Positions 31,186 to 39,845 of a DNA stretch of 64,000 nt are shown here, one piece after another (position 1 is the stretch's first letter; each line of letters begins with the position of its first letter). The DNA comes from [Mycobacterium] nativiensis (GTDB lineage: Bacteria; Actinomycetota; Actinomycetes; Mycobacteriales; Mycobacteriaceae). The notes below the pieces were generated by a model that did not search any database, was not told the origin of the DNA, and saw only the letters and a list, made by a program, of their open reading frames with translations. The stretch covers positions 644,956-708,955 of the forward strand of contig NZ_CP083986.1 of NCBI RefSeq assembly GCF_020172685.1. The letters run 5' to 3'. Made by a program: the position numbers and the translations under genes.

Positions 31186-32798
31186 TGACCACCACCTCAC
31201 CACCGCGAACAGACGCAAAAGGGCCAAAAATGGCGCGTTTTGGGGCGACTTCGCGTCTGCTCGCCGGCAAGGCCCGCAACACCTGGCGGGCGCTGACCTC
31301 GATGGGCACCGCGCTGGTGCTGCTGGTGCTGCTCGCACTGGCCGCCATTCCCGGGGCACTACTGCCGCAACGCAGTCTCAACGCCGCCAAAGTCGACGAG
31401 TACCTGGCATTGCACCCGATACTGGGTCCGTGGCTGAACCGGGTGGAGGCGTTTGACGTCTTCTCCAGCTTCTGGTTCACCGCCATCTACGTACTGCTGT
31501 GCGTGTCGTTGATCGGCTGCCTGACCCCGCGGACCCTTGAGCACCTGCGCACCATGCGGGCCAAGCCGGTCGCCGCGCCGCGAAACTTGGGTCGGCTGCC
31601 CAAGCACGCCGGCGCTGAGCTGGCCGGCGACGCCGAGGCGCTGGGCGCCGAGCTGGCCGAGCGGCTGCGCGGCTGGCGGCGCACCATCCGCTCCGACGGC
31701 GGCGTCGTCGAGGTGTCGGCGGAGAAGGGGTACCTGCGCGAATTCGGCAACCTGGTCTTCCATTTCGCGCTGCTTGGGTTGCTGGCCGCGGTGGCCGTCG
31801 GCCGGCTGTTCGGCTACGAGGGCAACGTGATGGTGATCGCCGACGGCGGGCCGGGATTCTGCTCGGCCTCGCCGGCCGCGTTCGACTCGTTCCGCGCCGG
31901 GACCACCGTCGACGGCACTCGACTGCACCCGATGTGCATCCGGGTCAACGACTTCACCGCCAACTATCTGGCCTCCGGGCTGGCCACCTCGTTCACCGCG
32001 CACATCGACTACCAGAGCGGCGAGGACCTCGCCGCGAACCACTGGCGCCCGTACGTGCTGGAGGTCAACCACCCGCTGCGGGTGGACGGCGTCCGGGCCT
32101 ACCTGCAGGGCCACGGCTACGCGCCGACCTTCACGGTGATCTTCCCGGACGGGCAGACCCGCAGCCAGACGAACCAGTGGCGTCCGGACAACCCGCTGAC
32201 CCTGCTGTCGTCGGGTGCGGCGCGGATCGACCCGCCGGCCGGGGTGTATCCCGACGCGACCGAGCGCCGCAAACACCAGATCGGTATCCAGGGTCTGTTC
32301 GCGCCGACCGAGCAGCTCGACAACCGGCTGCTGTCCTCAGCGTTCCCGGCGCTCAATGACCCCGCGGTGGCGATCGACGTGTACCGGGGTGACACCGGGC
32401 TCGACACCGGCCGGCCGCAGGGCCTGTTCACGCTGGATTCCCGCCTGATCCACCAGGGCCGCCTGACCAAGGTGGCCCGGTCCAATCTGAAGCCCGGCGA
32501 GGAGATCCGCCTCGACGACGGCACTCGGGTGCGGTTCGACGGCGCGCTGCAGTTCATCAATATCCAGGTGTCGCATGATCCGGCCGACCTGTGGGTGCTG
32601 GTGTTCGCGATGACGATGATGGCGGGCCTGGTGGTGTCGCTGGCGGTGCGCCGTCGCCGGATCTGGATCCGTATCACCCCCACCGAGCAGACCGGTACCG
32701 TGAACGTCGAGCTGGGCGGGCTGGCTCGCACCGACAACTCCGGCTGGGGTGACGAGTTCGAGCGATTGAGCACGCGGCTTTTCGGCAAGGAGACCTAG
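31185..32798 (+). CDS. resB: Cytochrome c biogenesis protein ResB/Ccs1
   Basis: A 537-residue subunit of the haem transporter and ligase for cytochrome c maturation. Helices lie near residues 40-62, 96-113 and 190-208 and a last one near 470-490, enclosing a large extracytoplasmic domain. LTSMGTALVLLVLLALAAIPGALLPQ is the typical opening once the first about 40 residues are passed. The ATG at 31185 shares a base with the ccdA stop. An ATG at 31230 would remove an atypical N-terminal stretch encoded across an inverted repeat and may be the real start. Confidence 0.9.
   Translation: MTTTSPPRTDAKGPKMARFGATSRLLAGKARNTWRALTSMGTALVLLVLLALAAIPGALLPQRSLNAAKVDEYLALHPILGPWLNRVEAFDVFSSFWFTAIYVLLCVSLIGCLTPRTLEHLRTMRAKPVAAPRNLGRLPKHAGAELAGDAEALGAELAERLRGWRRTIRSDGGVVEVSAEKGYLREFGNLVFHFALLGLLAAVAVGRLFGYEGNVMVIADGGPGFCSASPAAFDSFRAGTTVDGTRLHPMCIRVNDFTANYLASGLATSFTAHIDYQSGEDLAANHWRPYVLEVNHPLRVDGVRAYLQGHGYAPTFTVIFPDGQTRSQTNQWRPDNPLTLLSSGAARIDPPAGVYPDATERRKHQIGIQGLFAPTEQLDNRLLSSAFPALNDPAVAIDVYRGDTGLDTGRPQGLFTLDSRLIHQGRLTKVARSNLKPGEEIRLDDGTRVRFDGALQFINIQVSHDPADLWVLVFAMTMMAGLVVSLAVRRRRIWIRITPTEQTGTVNVELGGLARTDNSGWGDEFERLSTRLFGKET
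31210..31259. repeat. Inverted repeat at the resB 5' end
   Basis: CAGACGC (31210-31216) and GCGTCTG (31253-31259) enclose 36 bases with AAAA- and TTTT-containing runs. The element lies between the two possible resB starts and could fold in the mRNA. It may be an intergenic repeat that has been read into the gene. Confidence 0.35.
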
Positions 32799-33776
32799 AT
32801 GAATACGAGTCACATCGACGTCGACCTGGCACGCTACTCCGACTGGGCGTTCACCTCGGCGTTGATCGTGTTGGTCATCGCGCTGCTGCTGTTGGCCGTC
32901 GAACTGGCCTACAGCCGTGCCCGCACGCCCGCCGAGGCCGAGCTGGTGGCCGCCGGTGCGGTGACGGCCGACAGCGCCACACCAGGGGTGGTACGGCCCG
33001 CGGAACGGCGACCCTTCGACGAGCGGGTGGGTCGCGCCGGTCTGGCACTGGTCTACCTGGGTATCGCCCTGCTACTGGCGTGCATCGTGTTCCGCGGCGC
33101 GGCCACGCTGCGCCCGCCGTGGGGCAACATGTACGAGTTCATCAACCTGACCTGCTTCTCCGGGCTGGTGGCCGCCGCGGTCGCCCTGCGTCGTCCGCAG
33201 CACCGCAGCCTCTGGGTGTTCGTGCTGTTGCCGGTGCTGATCCTGCTGACGGTCTCCGAGCGGTGGCTCTACGCCACCGCCGCGCCGGTGATGCCGGCCC
33301 TGCAGTCCTACTGGCTGCCGATCCACGTGTCGGTGGTCAGCATCGGCTCGGGGGTGTTCCTGGTGGCCGGGGTGGCCAGCATTCTGTTTCTGGTGCGCTC
33401 TTCGCGGCTGAGTGACCCAGAGACCCCGGGTGCGCTGGCGCGGCTGGTCCGCCGGCTGCCCGATGCGCAATCGCTGGACCGGCTCGCCTACCGGACCACG
33501 ATCTTCGCGTTCCCGGCGTTCGGTTTCGGGGTGATCTTCGGCGCAATCTGGGCCGAAGGGGCGTGGGGCCGCTACTGGGGATGGGACCCCAAGGAGACGG
33601 TCTCCTTCATCGCCTGGATCGTCTACGCCGCCTACCTGCACGCCAGGTCGACGGCCGGGTGGCGGGACTACAAGGCGGCGTGGATCAACGTCGTCGGGTT
33701 CGTGGCGATGATTTTCAACCTGTTCTTCGTCAATCTGGTGACCGTGGGGCTGCACTCCTACGCCGGAGTTGGTTAA
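32799..33776 (+). CDS. ccsB: Cytochrome c biogenesis protein CcsB/ResC (haem-handling WWD protein)
   Basis: A 325-residue membrane protein that, with ResB, delivers and attaches haem to apocytochromes c. The WWD haem-binding loop is seen as WGRYWGWDPKE, with histidines in LPIHVSVVSIG and near the C-terminus (GLHSYAGVG). Eight or so helices are visible. ATG immediately follows the resB stop with no gap, so it belongs to the same operon. Confidence 0.93.
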   Translation: MNTSHIDVDLARYSDWAFTSALIVLVIALLLLAVELAYSRARTPAEAELVAAGAVTADSATPGVVRPAERRPFDERVGRAGLALVYLGIALLLACIVFRGAATLRPPWGNMYEFINLTCFSGLVAAAVALRRPQHRSLWVFVLLPVLILLTVSERWLYATAAPVMPALQSYWLPIHVSVVSIGSGVFLVAGVASILFLVRSSRLSDPETPGALARLVRRLPDAQSLDRLAYRTTIFAFPAFGFGVIFGAIWAEGAWGRYWGWDPKETVSFIAWIVYAAYLHARSTAGWRDYKAAWINVVGFVAMIFNLFFVNLVTVGLHSYAGVG

Positions 33777-33866
33777 CTCGGCTAACAGCAGCCTTTATGG
33801 CTGCTGCGCTACTCTGCGATTAACACTCCATTGACTCGACCCAACCATGTGATGGGAGAGATATCA

Positions 33867-35171
33867 GTGTCCGACCATGCCCCGGGTGATGCCACTCAGC
33901 GCAATGACGTGACGGATCATCCGACCACCCAGTTCCCGCCATACCAGCAGGTCGCCGAGGATGCGGAGGGGCCGGATACCGGCGGCTTCAACCAGGAGTC
34001 CGAGAGCACCGAGACGCGCTCGTTCGGCGGTTTCCGCACCGAGCGCCGGTTCTCCGAACCGCTCGACCCGTGGCCGGCGCCGCCGGTTGAGCCCCAGACC
34101 CAGCAGACCTGGAACCCCGGTCCGGCGACCTGGGTTCCGCAGCCGATGGACAACCCGGCTCCGGTCTACTACGGCGGTGTTCCCGGCGGTGGCGGCACTG
34201 GCCCGTACCGGCCGGCGGACACCATCGCGCCGTTCTCGGACCTGTCCACCACCTCGTTGCTGCGGCAGGTCAAGCCGCCGCCCACCTCAGGCTGGCGCCG
34301 ACTGCTCTATGTGCTGTCCGGCCAGCTGATCAACGTCGGGGAGAGCCCACGCACCACCCGGTACAACGACCTGGTGGTGCAGGTCAACCGGCCGCTGCAG
34401 GGCTGTCACCGGATCGCGGTGCTGTCCCTGAAGGGCGGCGTCGGCAAGACCACCATCACCGCGACCCTGGGGGCGACGTTCGCGTCCATCCGCGGTGACC
34501 GGGTGGTGGCCGTGGACGCCAACCCGGACCGGGGCACGTTGAGCCAGAAGGTGCCGATGGAGACGCCGGCGACGGTGCGCCACCTGCTGCGCGACGCTGA
34601 CGGCATCCAGCGCTACAGCGACGTCCGCAGCTACACCAACCAGGGCCCCAGCCGCCTTGAGGTGCTGGCCTCGGAGAGCGACCCGGCGGTGTCGGAGGCC
34701 TTCAGCGCCGAGGACTACGCCCGCACGCTGCAGGTGCTGGAGCGGTTCTACAGCCTGGTCCTCACCGACTGCGGCACCGGCCTGATGCACTCGGCCATGT
34801 CGGCGGTGCTGGCCAAGGCCGACACCATGATCGTGGTGAGTTCGGGCTCCGTTGATGGCGCCCGCAGCGCCTCGGCGACGCTGGACTGGCTGGACGCGCA
34901 CGGTCACGAGGAGCTGGTGCGCAACTCGATCGCGGTGATCAACGCGGTGCGGCCGCGGTCCGGCAAGGTCGATATGCAGAAGGTGGTCGACCACTTCTCC
35001 CGGCGGTGTCGCGCGGTGCGTTTGGTGCCGTTCGACCCGCACCTGGAGGAAGGCGCCGAGATCGATCTGATGCGCCTGAAGCGGGAGACCAAAGAGGCGC
35101 TGGTCGAGCTGGCCGCCGTCGTCGCCGAGGCATTCGCGGGCGACGACCGGTCCAATCAGCACTTCGTGTAG
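33867..35171 (+). CDS. MinD/ParA-like ATPase with disordered N-terminus
   Basis: 434 residues. The first about 130 are Pro/Gln/Thr-rich and probably disordered (TRSFGGF..., PWPAPPVEPQTQQ). The rest is a MinD/ParA-type P-loop ATPase with deviant Walker A KGGVGKT (189-195) and VVAVDANPDRGTL. The layout recalls EspI-like proteins of ESX loci, but there is no ESX cluster here. GTG at 33867 is chosen because GGGAGAG lies six bases upstream. It matches the Rv0530 position. Confidence 0.85.
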   Translation: MSDHAPGDATQRNDVTDHPTTQFPPYQQVAEDAEGPDTGGFNQESESTETRSFGGFRTERRFSEPLDPWPAPPVEPQTQQTWNPGPATWVPQPMDNPAPVYYGGVPGGGGTGPYRPADTIAPFSDLSTTSLLRQVKPPPTSGWRRLLYVLSGQLINVGESPRTTRYNDLVVQVNRPLQGCHRIAVLSLKGGVGKTTITATLGATFASIRGDRVVAVDANPDRGTLSQKVPMETPATVRHLLRDADGIQRYSDVRSYTNQGPSRLEVLASESDPAVSEAFSAEDYARTLQVLERFYSLVLTDCGTGLMHSAMSAVLAKADTMIVVSSGSVDGARSASATLDWLDAHGHEELVRNSIAVINAVRPRSGKVDMQKVVDHFSRRCRAVRLVPFDPHLEEGAEIDLMRLKRETKEALVELAAVVAEAFAGDDRSNQHFV

Positions 35172-35209
35172 ATCGGGCCTGGTCGGGGCCGGCCAGGAGA
35201 CTGGTGGCG

Positions 35210-35359
35210 CTACGGCTGGTTGTCGCCGTGACCGATCCGCCGGAGGAAGTCCGGGTCGTCGTCGGGTCCGATCACACGGGTCTTCGGCCGTGCGCGGGCG
35301 GTGCGCAGTCCGATGTAGATCAGGGTCCCCAGGGACAGGACGAGGAGCAGGTAGAGCAC
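35210..35359 (-). CDS. Small single-pass membrane protein
   Basis: A 49-residue protein: MLYLLLVLSLGTLIYIGL helix then a charged tail RPKTRVIGPDDDPDFLRR. GTG at 35359 has a near-perfect AGGAGG eight bases upstream; the GTG three codons earlier abuts that site and cannot use it. A small gene at this place (Rv0530A-like) is, as I recall, conserved in mycobacteria. Function unknown. Confidence 0.7.
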   Translation of the reverse strand: MLYLLLVLSLGTLIYIGLRTARARPKTRVIGPDDDPDFLRRIGHGDNQP

Positions 35360-35438
35360 TCGTGACACCTCCTGGCGCCGAATATACCGTGAGCGCCGCC
35401 GGACCCCGCCCCGCCTGGCACTAGGCTTGATCACCGTG

Positions 35439-35732
35439 ATGGCAGGTCGGAGCCCGTTGGGCCGTGCAGTGCTCGCAGTTGTGTTGTACACGGCAGCCCG
35501 GCTGCTGCTGGTGGTCGTGCTGAGCGCGGTGATCTACGGGGTCGGGCGGTTGCTCGGGCTCAGCGATTTCCCGCCGATCATCGCGATGCTGTTGGCGCTG
35601 ATCATCGCCCTGCCGTTGGGGATGTGGCTCTTCACGCCGCTGCGCCGCCGGGCCACCGAAAGCCTGTCGGTGGCCGGCGAGCGACGTCGGCACGATCGTG
35701 CGGAGCTGCGGGCGAAGCTGCGCGGGGAGTGA
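35439..35732 (+). CDS. DUF4229-type small membrane protein
   Basis: About 97 residues: two membrane helices (about 8-35 and 42-62) and a charged amphipathic tail (RRRHDRAELRAKLRGE). The pattern and position (Rv0531) match the actinobacterial DUF4229 family of unknown function. ATG at 35439 preferred; GTG 35436 or TTG 35427 possible. Convergent with menA, ten bases apart. Confidence 0.75.
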   Translation: MAGRSPLGRAVLAVVLYTAARLLLVVVLSAVIYGVGRLLGLSDFPPIIAMLLALIIALPLGMWLFTPLRRRATESLSVAGERRRHDRAELRAKLRGE

Positions 35733-35742
35733 ATCCGTCGAG

Positions 35743-36615
35743 TCAACGCAGATAGGCGAGCGCCACCGTCTCGGCGATCGCCCACACCAGCATGGTCAGC
35801 CCGGTGTCGCGCAGCACCGGAATCAGTTCCGTACCGCCACGTCGGGAGCGCACCGGGGCGATTGCCCGTAATGCGAGCGGTGCGGCGATAAACCCGAGGG
35901 CACACCACGGGGTGGCCCGCATCAGTGCCAGCGTAAGCGCGCCGGCCAGCGCCACCAGCAGCTGAAACAGCGCCCGGGTGCGGGCGTCGCCGAGCCGCAC
36001 CGCCAGCGTGATCTTGCCGGCCGGTTCGTCGGTGTCGATATCGCGCAGATTGTTGGCCACCAACACCGCCGACGACAGCGCTCCCACGGCCACCGCCAGG
36101 GCACATCCGACCCAGTCCACCCGGGATGCCTGGGTGTATTGGGTGCCCAGAACCGCCACCAGGCCGAAGAAAATGAACACCGCCACCTCGCCGAAGCCGG
36201 CGTAGCCGTAGGGCTTCGACCCGCCGGTGTACAGCCACGCCCCGGCGATACAGGCCGCCCCGACGGCCAGCAGCCACGGCGCGCTGAGCAGGGCGAGAGC
36301 CAAACCGGCCAGCGCGCCGATCGACAGTGCGGCGACCGCGGCCGCGAGCACCGAACGCGGGGTGGCAAGGCGCGAGCCCACCAGTCGCACCGGTCCGGTC
36401 CGGTCGTCGTCGGTGCCGCGGATGCCGTCGGAGTAGTCGTTGGCGAAGTTCACCCCGATGATCAACGCCACCGCGACGGTCAGCGCCAGCAGCGCCTTCC
36501 ACCACACCGCGGCGCCCAGCCAGGCCGCCGCTCCGGTGCCGGCGATCACCGGGGCGATCGCGTTGGGCAGGGTACGGGGCCGGGCCCCCTCGATCCACTG
36601 TGCAAAGCTGGCCAC
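35743..36615 (-). CDS. menA: 1,4-dihydroxy-2-naphthoate polyprenyltransferase
   Basis: Membrane UbiA-family enzyme that attaches the isoprenoid tail to dihydroxynaphthoate to make demethylmenaquinone. 290 residues, about eight helices. The Mg-diphosphate motif is [17 protein letters not shown] and the second aspartate loop is NNLRDIDTD. The N-terminus [20 protein letters not shown] is almost that of M. tuberculosis MenA from memory. GTG start at 36615; divergent from mtnP with only 32 bases between the starts. Confidence 0.96.
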   Translation of the reverse strand: MASFAQWIEGARPRTLPNAIAPVIAGTGAAAWLGAAVWWKALLALTVAVALIIGVNFANDYSDGIRGTDDDRTGPVRLVGSRLATPRSVLAAAVAALSIGALAGLALALLSAPWLLAVGAACIAGAWLYTGGSKPYGYAGFGEVAVFIFFGLVAVLGTQYTQASRVDWVGCALAVAVGALSSAVLVANNLRDIDTDEPAGKITLAVRLGDARTRALFQLLVALAGALTLALMRATPWCALGFIAAPLALRAIAPVRSRRGGTELIPVLRDTGLTMLVWAIAETVALAYLR

Positions 36616-36647
36616 CGCACGATCCTTACACGCGGGAGGAGCGCACC

Positions 36648-37424
36648 TTGCTCGGAGTGATCGGCGGCAGCGGCTTCTACACGTTCTTCGGGCCGAACGC
36701 GCGCCGCGTCGAATGCGAAACCCCCTATGGCCGGCCCAGCGCAGAGATCACCATCGGCACTGTCGGCGGCCGCGAGGTCGCGTTCTTGCCGCGGCATGGC
36801 GAGCGACACGAATTCTCGGCCCACACCGTGCCCTACCGAGCCAATATGTGGGCGTTACGGACGTTAGGCGTGCGGCGAATCTTCGCGCCGTGTGCGGTCG
36901 GCAGCCTGACCCCCGAGCTGCCGCCCGGAACGGTGGTGGTGCCCGATCAACTGGTGGACCGCACCCGGGGCCGGGCCGACACCTACTTCGACGACGGCGG
37001 TGTGCACGTCGAGTTCGCCGACCCGTACTGCCCGACGTTGCGGTCCGTGATGACCGGCCTGCCCGACGTCGTCGACGGCAGCACCATGGTGGTGATCCAG
37101 GGGCCGCGGTTCTCCACCCGCGCTGAAAGTCAGTGGTTCGCCTCAGCGGGATTCCGCCTGATCAACATGACCGGCTACCCCGAGGCAGTGCTGGCCCGCG
37201 AGTTGGAAATGTGTTACGCCGCAATAGCGCTGGTGACCGACCTGGACGCCGGGATCGACGTCGGCAGCGGCGTGCGGGCCGTGGATGTGTTCGCGGAGTT
37301 CGAGAAGAACATCGAGCCGTTCAAGAAGTTGGTGCACCGGGGCATCGAGCATGTCGAAGGACAGCGCAGCTGTACGCACTGCCTGTCGCACGAGGGTGTT
37401 CAGCTGCCGTTCGAGCTGCCGTAG
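36648..37424 (+). CDS. mtnP: S-methyl-5'-thioadenosine phosphorylase
   Basis: Purine-nucleoside-phosphorylase-family enzyme that splits methylthioadenosine to adenine and methylthioribose phosphate. 258 residues. [10 protein letters not shown] phosphate loop, [24 protein letters not shown] and [13 protein letters not shown] are visible, and the C-terminus reads CTHC...[12 protein letters not shown] at 36648 has GGGAGGA seven bases upstream and gives the family N-terminus. Its last 30 bases are repeated, diverged, beyond the adjacent cutinase gene. Confidence 0.94.
   Translation: MLGVIGGSGFYTFFGPNARRVECETPYGRPSAEITIGTVGGREVAFLPRHGERHEFSAHTVPYRANMWALRTLGVRRIFAPCAVGSLTPELPPGTVVVPDQLVDRTRGRADTYFDDGGVHVEFADPYCPTLRSVMTGLPDVVDGSTMVVIQGPRFSTRAESQWFASAGFRLINMTGYPEAVLARELEMCYAAIALVTDLDAGIDVGSGVRAVDVFAEFEKNIEPFKKLVHRGIEHVEGQRSCTHCLSHEGVQLPFELP
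37391..37420 (+). repeat. mtnP 3' end, original copy of a direct repeat
   Basis: These 30 bases of the mtnP end match 38251-38280 at 25 of 30 positions, in the same direction. The pair brackets the cutinase gene. Confidence 0.65.
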
Positions 37425-37429
37425 CGCGC

Positions 37430-38164
37430 TCAGAGGTGGGCGACCGCGAAGTCGGCGCCCTGGTCCGTCATACCGTTGGAGCCGTACATCGCGTGCGCCA
37501 AGGGGGGCCCGCCGACCGGCGCGCCGTTGCAGATGGTGTCGCCGTCGGCGCACAGCTGCACGGTCTTGGACGCATACTGCGGGCCGATCTGCACCGGTGG
37601 CGCACCGGTGGACTGCAGGAACTCCGCCGAGGGCGTGCCGAATAAGACAACCGCCGCGACGTGGTCGGCCACCGATGGCGGCATCGGCTGTGGGAGGTAG
37701 GCGCGATACTCGGTGGGCACTTCCTTGGGGATCTCGGCCGAGGTGGTGTAGCCGGCCAGTGCCGCGCCCTGCGAGAAGCCGCCGAGCACGATTCGGGTGT
37801 TGGGGCAGTTCGCGGCGGTGCTCTCGATGTGGGTGCCGGCGTCCCGGATACCGTCGACGACGGTGCGGGCGAAGTCGATGCCGCCGCCGAAATCGCTGCT
37901 GGCGGCATAGTTGACCGGATACACGCCGAAGGAGCGCTCACCGACCTTGGCGTGCAGAGCGTCGACGAAGGATTGGCCGATGCCGCCGACACCGGGCGGC
38001 TCGCTGGTGCCGCGCGCGAACACCACCTCCACGTCAGGGCAGGGTTGTGCCGAGACGTACGCGGCGCCCGGGGAGACCAGGGCGGCGCCGCCCATCACCG
38101 CCGCGGCGCCCAGGAGTCGGGTGACGGTACGTGCCTTCGTGGCGACCGATTCAGTGATGTGCAT
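37430..38164 (-). CDS. Secreted cutinase-family serine esterase
   Basis: A 244-residue exported esterase/lipase of the mycobacterial cutinase-like group. Signal peptide about 1-40 (cleavage near VSA-QPCPD). The fold is marked by FARGTSEPPGVG, nucleophile S131 in LGGFSQGAAL, the disulfide-flanked aspartate D209 in CADGDTIC and histidine H224 in LAHAMYG. Such enzymes hydrolyse lipid esters or cutin-like polyesters. Strong AGGAGG site before the ATG at 38164. No such gene is present here in M. tuberculosis as I recall it, so it is an insertion. Confidence 0.9.
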   Translation of the reverse strand: MHITESVATKARTVTRLLGAAAVMGGAALVSPGAAYVSAQPCPDVEVVFARGTSEPPGVGGIGQSFVDALHAKVGERSFGVYPVNYAASSDFGGGIDFARTVVDGIRDAGTHIESTAANCPNTRIVLGGFSQGAALAGYTTSAEIPKEVPTEYRAYLPQPMPPSVADHVAAVVLFGTPSAEFLQSTGAPPVQIGPQYASKTVQLCADGDTICNGAPVGGPPLAHAMYGSNGMTDQGADFAVAHL

Positions 38165-38250
38165 CGTGACCTCCTGTCACGCGCAGAGTCGAAGCGCAGT
38201 CTCGACTACCCGGCGGCCGCGTTGGATAAACGCCTTGCACCAGCGCAGCG

Positions 38251-38280
38251 CAAGGGTATTCAGTTGCCGTTCGAGTCGCC
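38251..38280 (+). repeat. Decayed second copy of the mtnP 3' end
   Basis: Reads KGIQLPFESP in one frame, against [10 protein letters not shown] at the real mtnP end, with five substitutions in 30 bases and no homologous coding sequence before it. It now overlaps the 3' end of the neighbouring minus-strand membrane-protein gene. It marks the far edge of the cutinase insertion. Confidence 0.6.
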
Positions 38281-39732
38281 CCGATCCGCTGTACCGGCAG
38301 TGGCCGAATTGTCGTCTCCCCGATAGATCTTCGGTCCGCCGGCAGGTGATTTCAGTGTGGCGCCCGAGGTCCGAAAGATGCTCGGAGAAGCGCGGCCCCC
38401 GGGTTGGGGGCGGTCACCGCCGGGTCGGGCCAATTGAGCGGCGACGATCGCGACCACCAGCGTGCACCACGCCAGTCCACACAGCACCACGTCGAATGTG
38501 CTGGTGATCTGCTGAGCCAGCCCGTTGCCGTACACCGGGTTCGCCAGCGCGGCCGCCTGCTGGGACTCCGACAGTCGCGGTGCCAGCTCGACACCGACCA
38601 CCAGGCGGGCGATCGTGAACCCGAACAACACCGCGGCCACCGACCAAACGGCGGACATCGGCAGCGCCCGATTGCCCAGGTTGATCCGCAGCCAGACCGC
38701 GACCACCGCGGCCACCACGTCGAAAGCCGCCATCGCCGCGCTGTCATACGGCGAATAGGGCAGGTCCAGGGCTACTGCGACCACGACGTCGTCGATACGC
38801 ATGACCGCTGACCCCACGCACCAGACCGTGATGAGCAGCAAGACGTTTCGCGTGGCCGACAGCCAGGTCGCGGCCGTTGCATCGCGGAGCGCGGCCACCG
38901 CGAAAATGGCCGCGGCGGCCGCCCACACCAGGTAGCCCTCGAAACCGACTCCCACCGTGGAGGTGTTCTGGGCGATGCCGTGGAATCCGTCGATGAGCCG
39001 ACCCGCCGGCAGCACCCACACCAGCACCCCGGTGACCAGGGTCGCTCCACCGAGTATGACGACGGCCAACTGGGACGCCTTGTCGCGCCGAAGAATCCAG
39101 CGTGACGCGGTGAATACGGTGATCCACGCCACCGCCCCGTACACCAGGGCGGTCACGATGATCGCGACCTGCTGCTTGCCGTACCCGCCCGCCGAACCTG
39201 CACCGGAGAGGGCGTAGTGCACCCGCCAGTACAGGTTGAACAACACACTGAGCCCGGCGCCCACGATCGAGGCATAGCCGAGGATGCGGGCCCCACGTTT
39301 CCAGAGGCGGACCGGCCCGGCGAGTACCGGTTGTCCGGCGAGCAGCGCACCGGCGGTCCCCAGCCATGCGCCGGGGCCCACACCGCCAGGGGGATGAGCG
39401 CTGCCGCCGTGCCGGATGGTCTGCACCACGTCGAAGACCACGACGCCGAGGACCAGCACCAGATACGGAGCGGTGAGGGTCAGGCGGAGGCGGCCGGCCA
39501 GGGCCGGGTTGGGGTGTGCGCCCAATATCCCCCAGGGCCCGAGATAGGTCGCGGCGAGCGCCCCCAGCGCGAGCACCGTCGCCGCCGCCCCCGCGGCGAG
39601 TAACCCGCGGTCGTCCGCCGGCATCGCGGCACCGAAATACAGGTTCCACGGCAACGCCGACGCAGCGCACAGCAACACCGCGGCGGTCACATCGCGACCG
39701 ATGTTCCAGCGTCTGGTCGACTCGCCGATCAC
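38260..39732 (-). CDS. Polytopic membrane protein (Rv0537c-like)
   Basis: A 490-residue protein with about eleven hydrophobic segments and a polar C-terminal tail (about 440-490). The opening RRWNIGRDVTAAVLLCAASALPWNLYFG resembles the integral membrane protein at this place in M. tuberculosis (Rv0537c) from memory. No catalytic or transport motif is recognised. GTG start at 39732; divergent from the DUF7159-type gene. The last codons run across the decayed mtnP-tail repeat, so its C-terminus may have changed when the cutinase was inserted. Confidence 0.78.
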   Translation of the reverse strand: MIGESTRRWNIGRDVTAAVLLCAASALPWNLYFGAAMPADDRGLLAAGAAATVLALGALAATYLGPWGILGAHPNPALAGRLRLTLTAPYLVLVLGVVVFDVVQTIRHGGSAHPPGGVGPGAWLGTAGALLAGQPVLAGPVRLWKRGARILGYASIVGAGLSVLFNLYWRVHYALSGAGSAGGYGKQQVAIIVTALVYGAVAWITVFTASRWILRRDKASQLAVVILGGATLVTGVLVWVLPAGRLIDGFHGIAQNTSTVGVGFEGYLVWAAAAAIFAVAALRDATAATWLSATRNVLLLITVWCVGSAVMRIDDVVVAVALDLPYSPYDSAAMAAFDVVAAVVAVWLRINLGNRALPMSAVWSVAAVLFGFTIARLVVGVELAPRLSESQQAAALANPVYGNGLAQQITSTFDVVLCGLAWCTLVVAIVAAQLARPGGDRPQPGGRASPSIFRTSGATLKSPAGGPKIYRGDDNSATAGTADRGDSNGN

Positions 39733-39845
39733 CTACTCACCATATCCGTGCAACACGGGCGCCCCGCTGATCTGCAAAGATCGCGCCGGTCCGCTGTCGG
39801 GCCCGCGGCTAGACTCGCTAATCGAGTGGCCGGAAGGAGGCGCGC

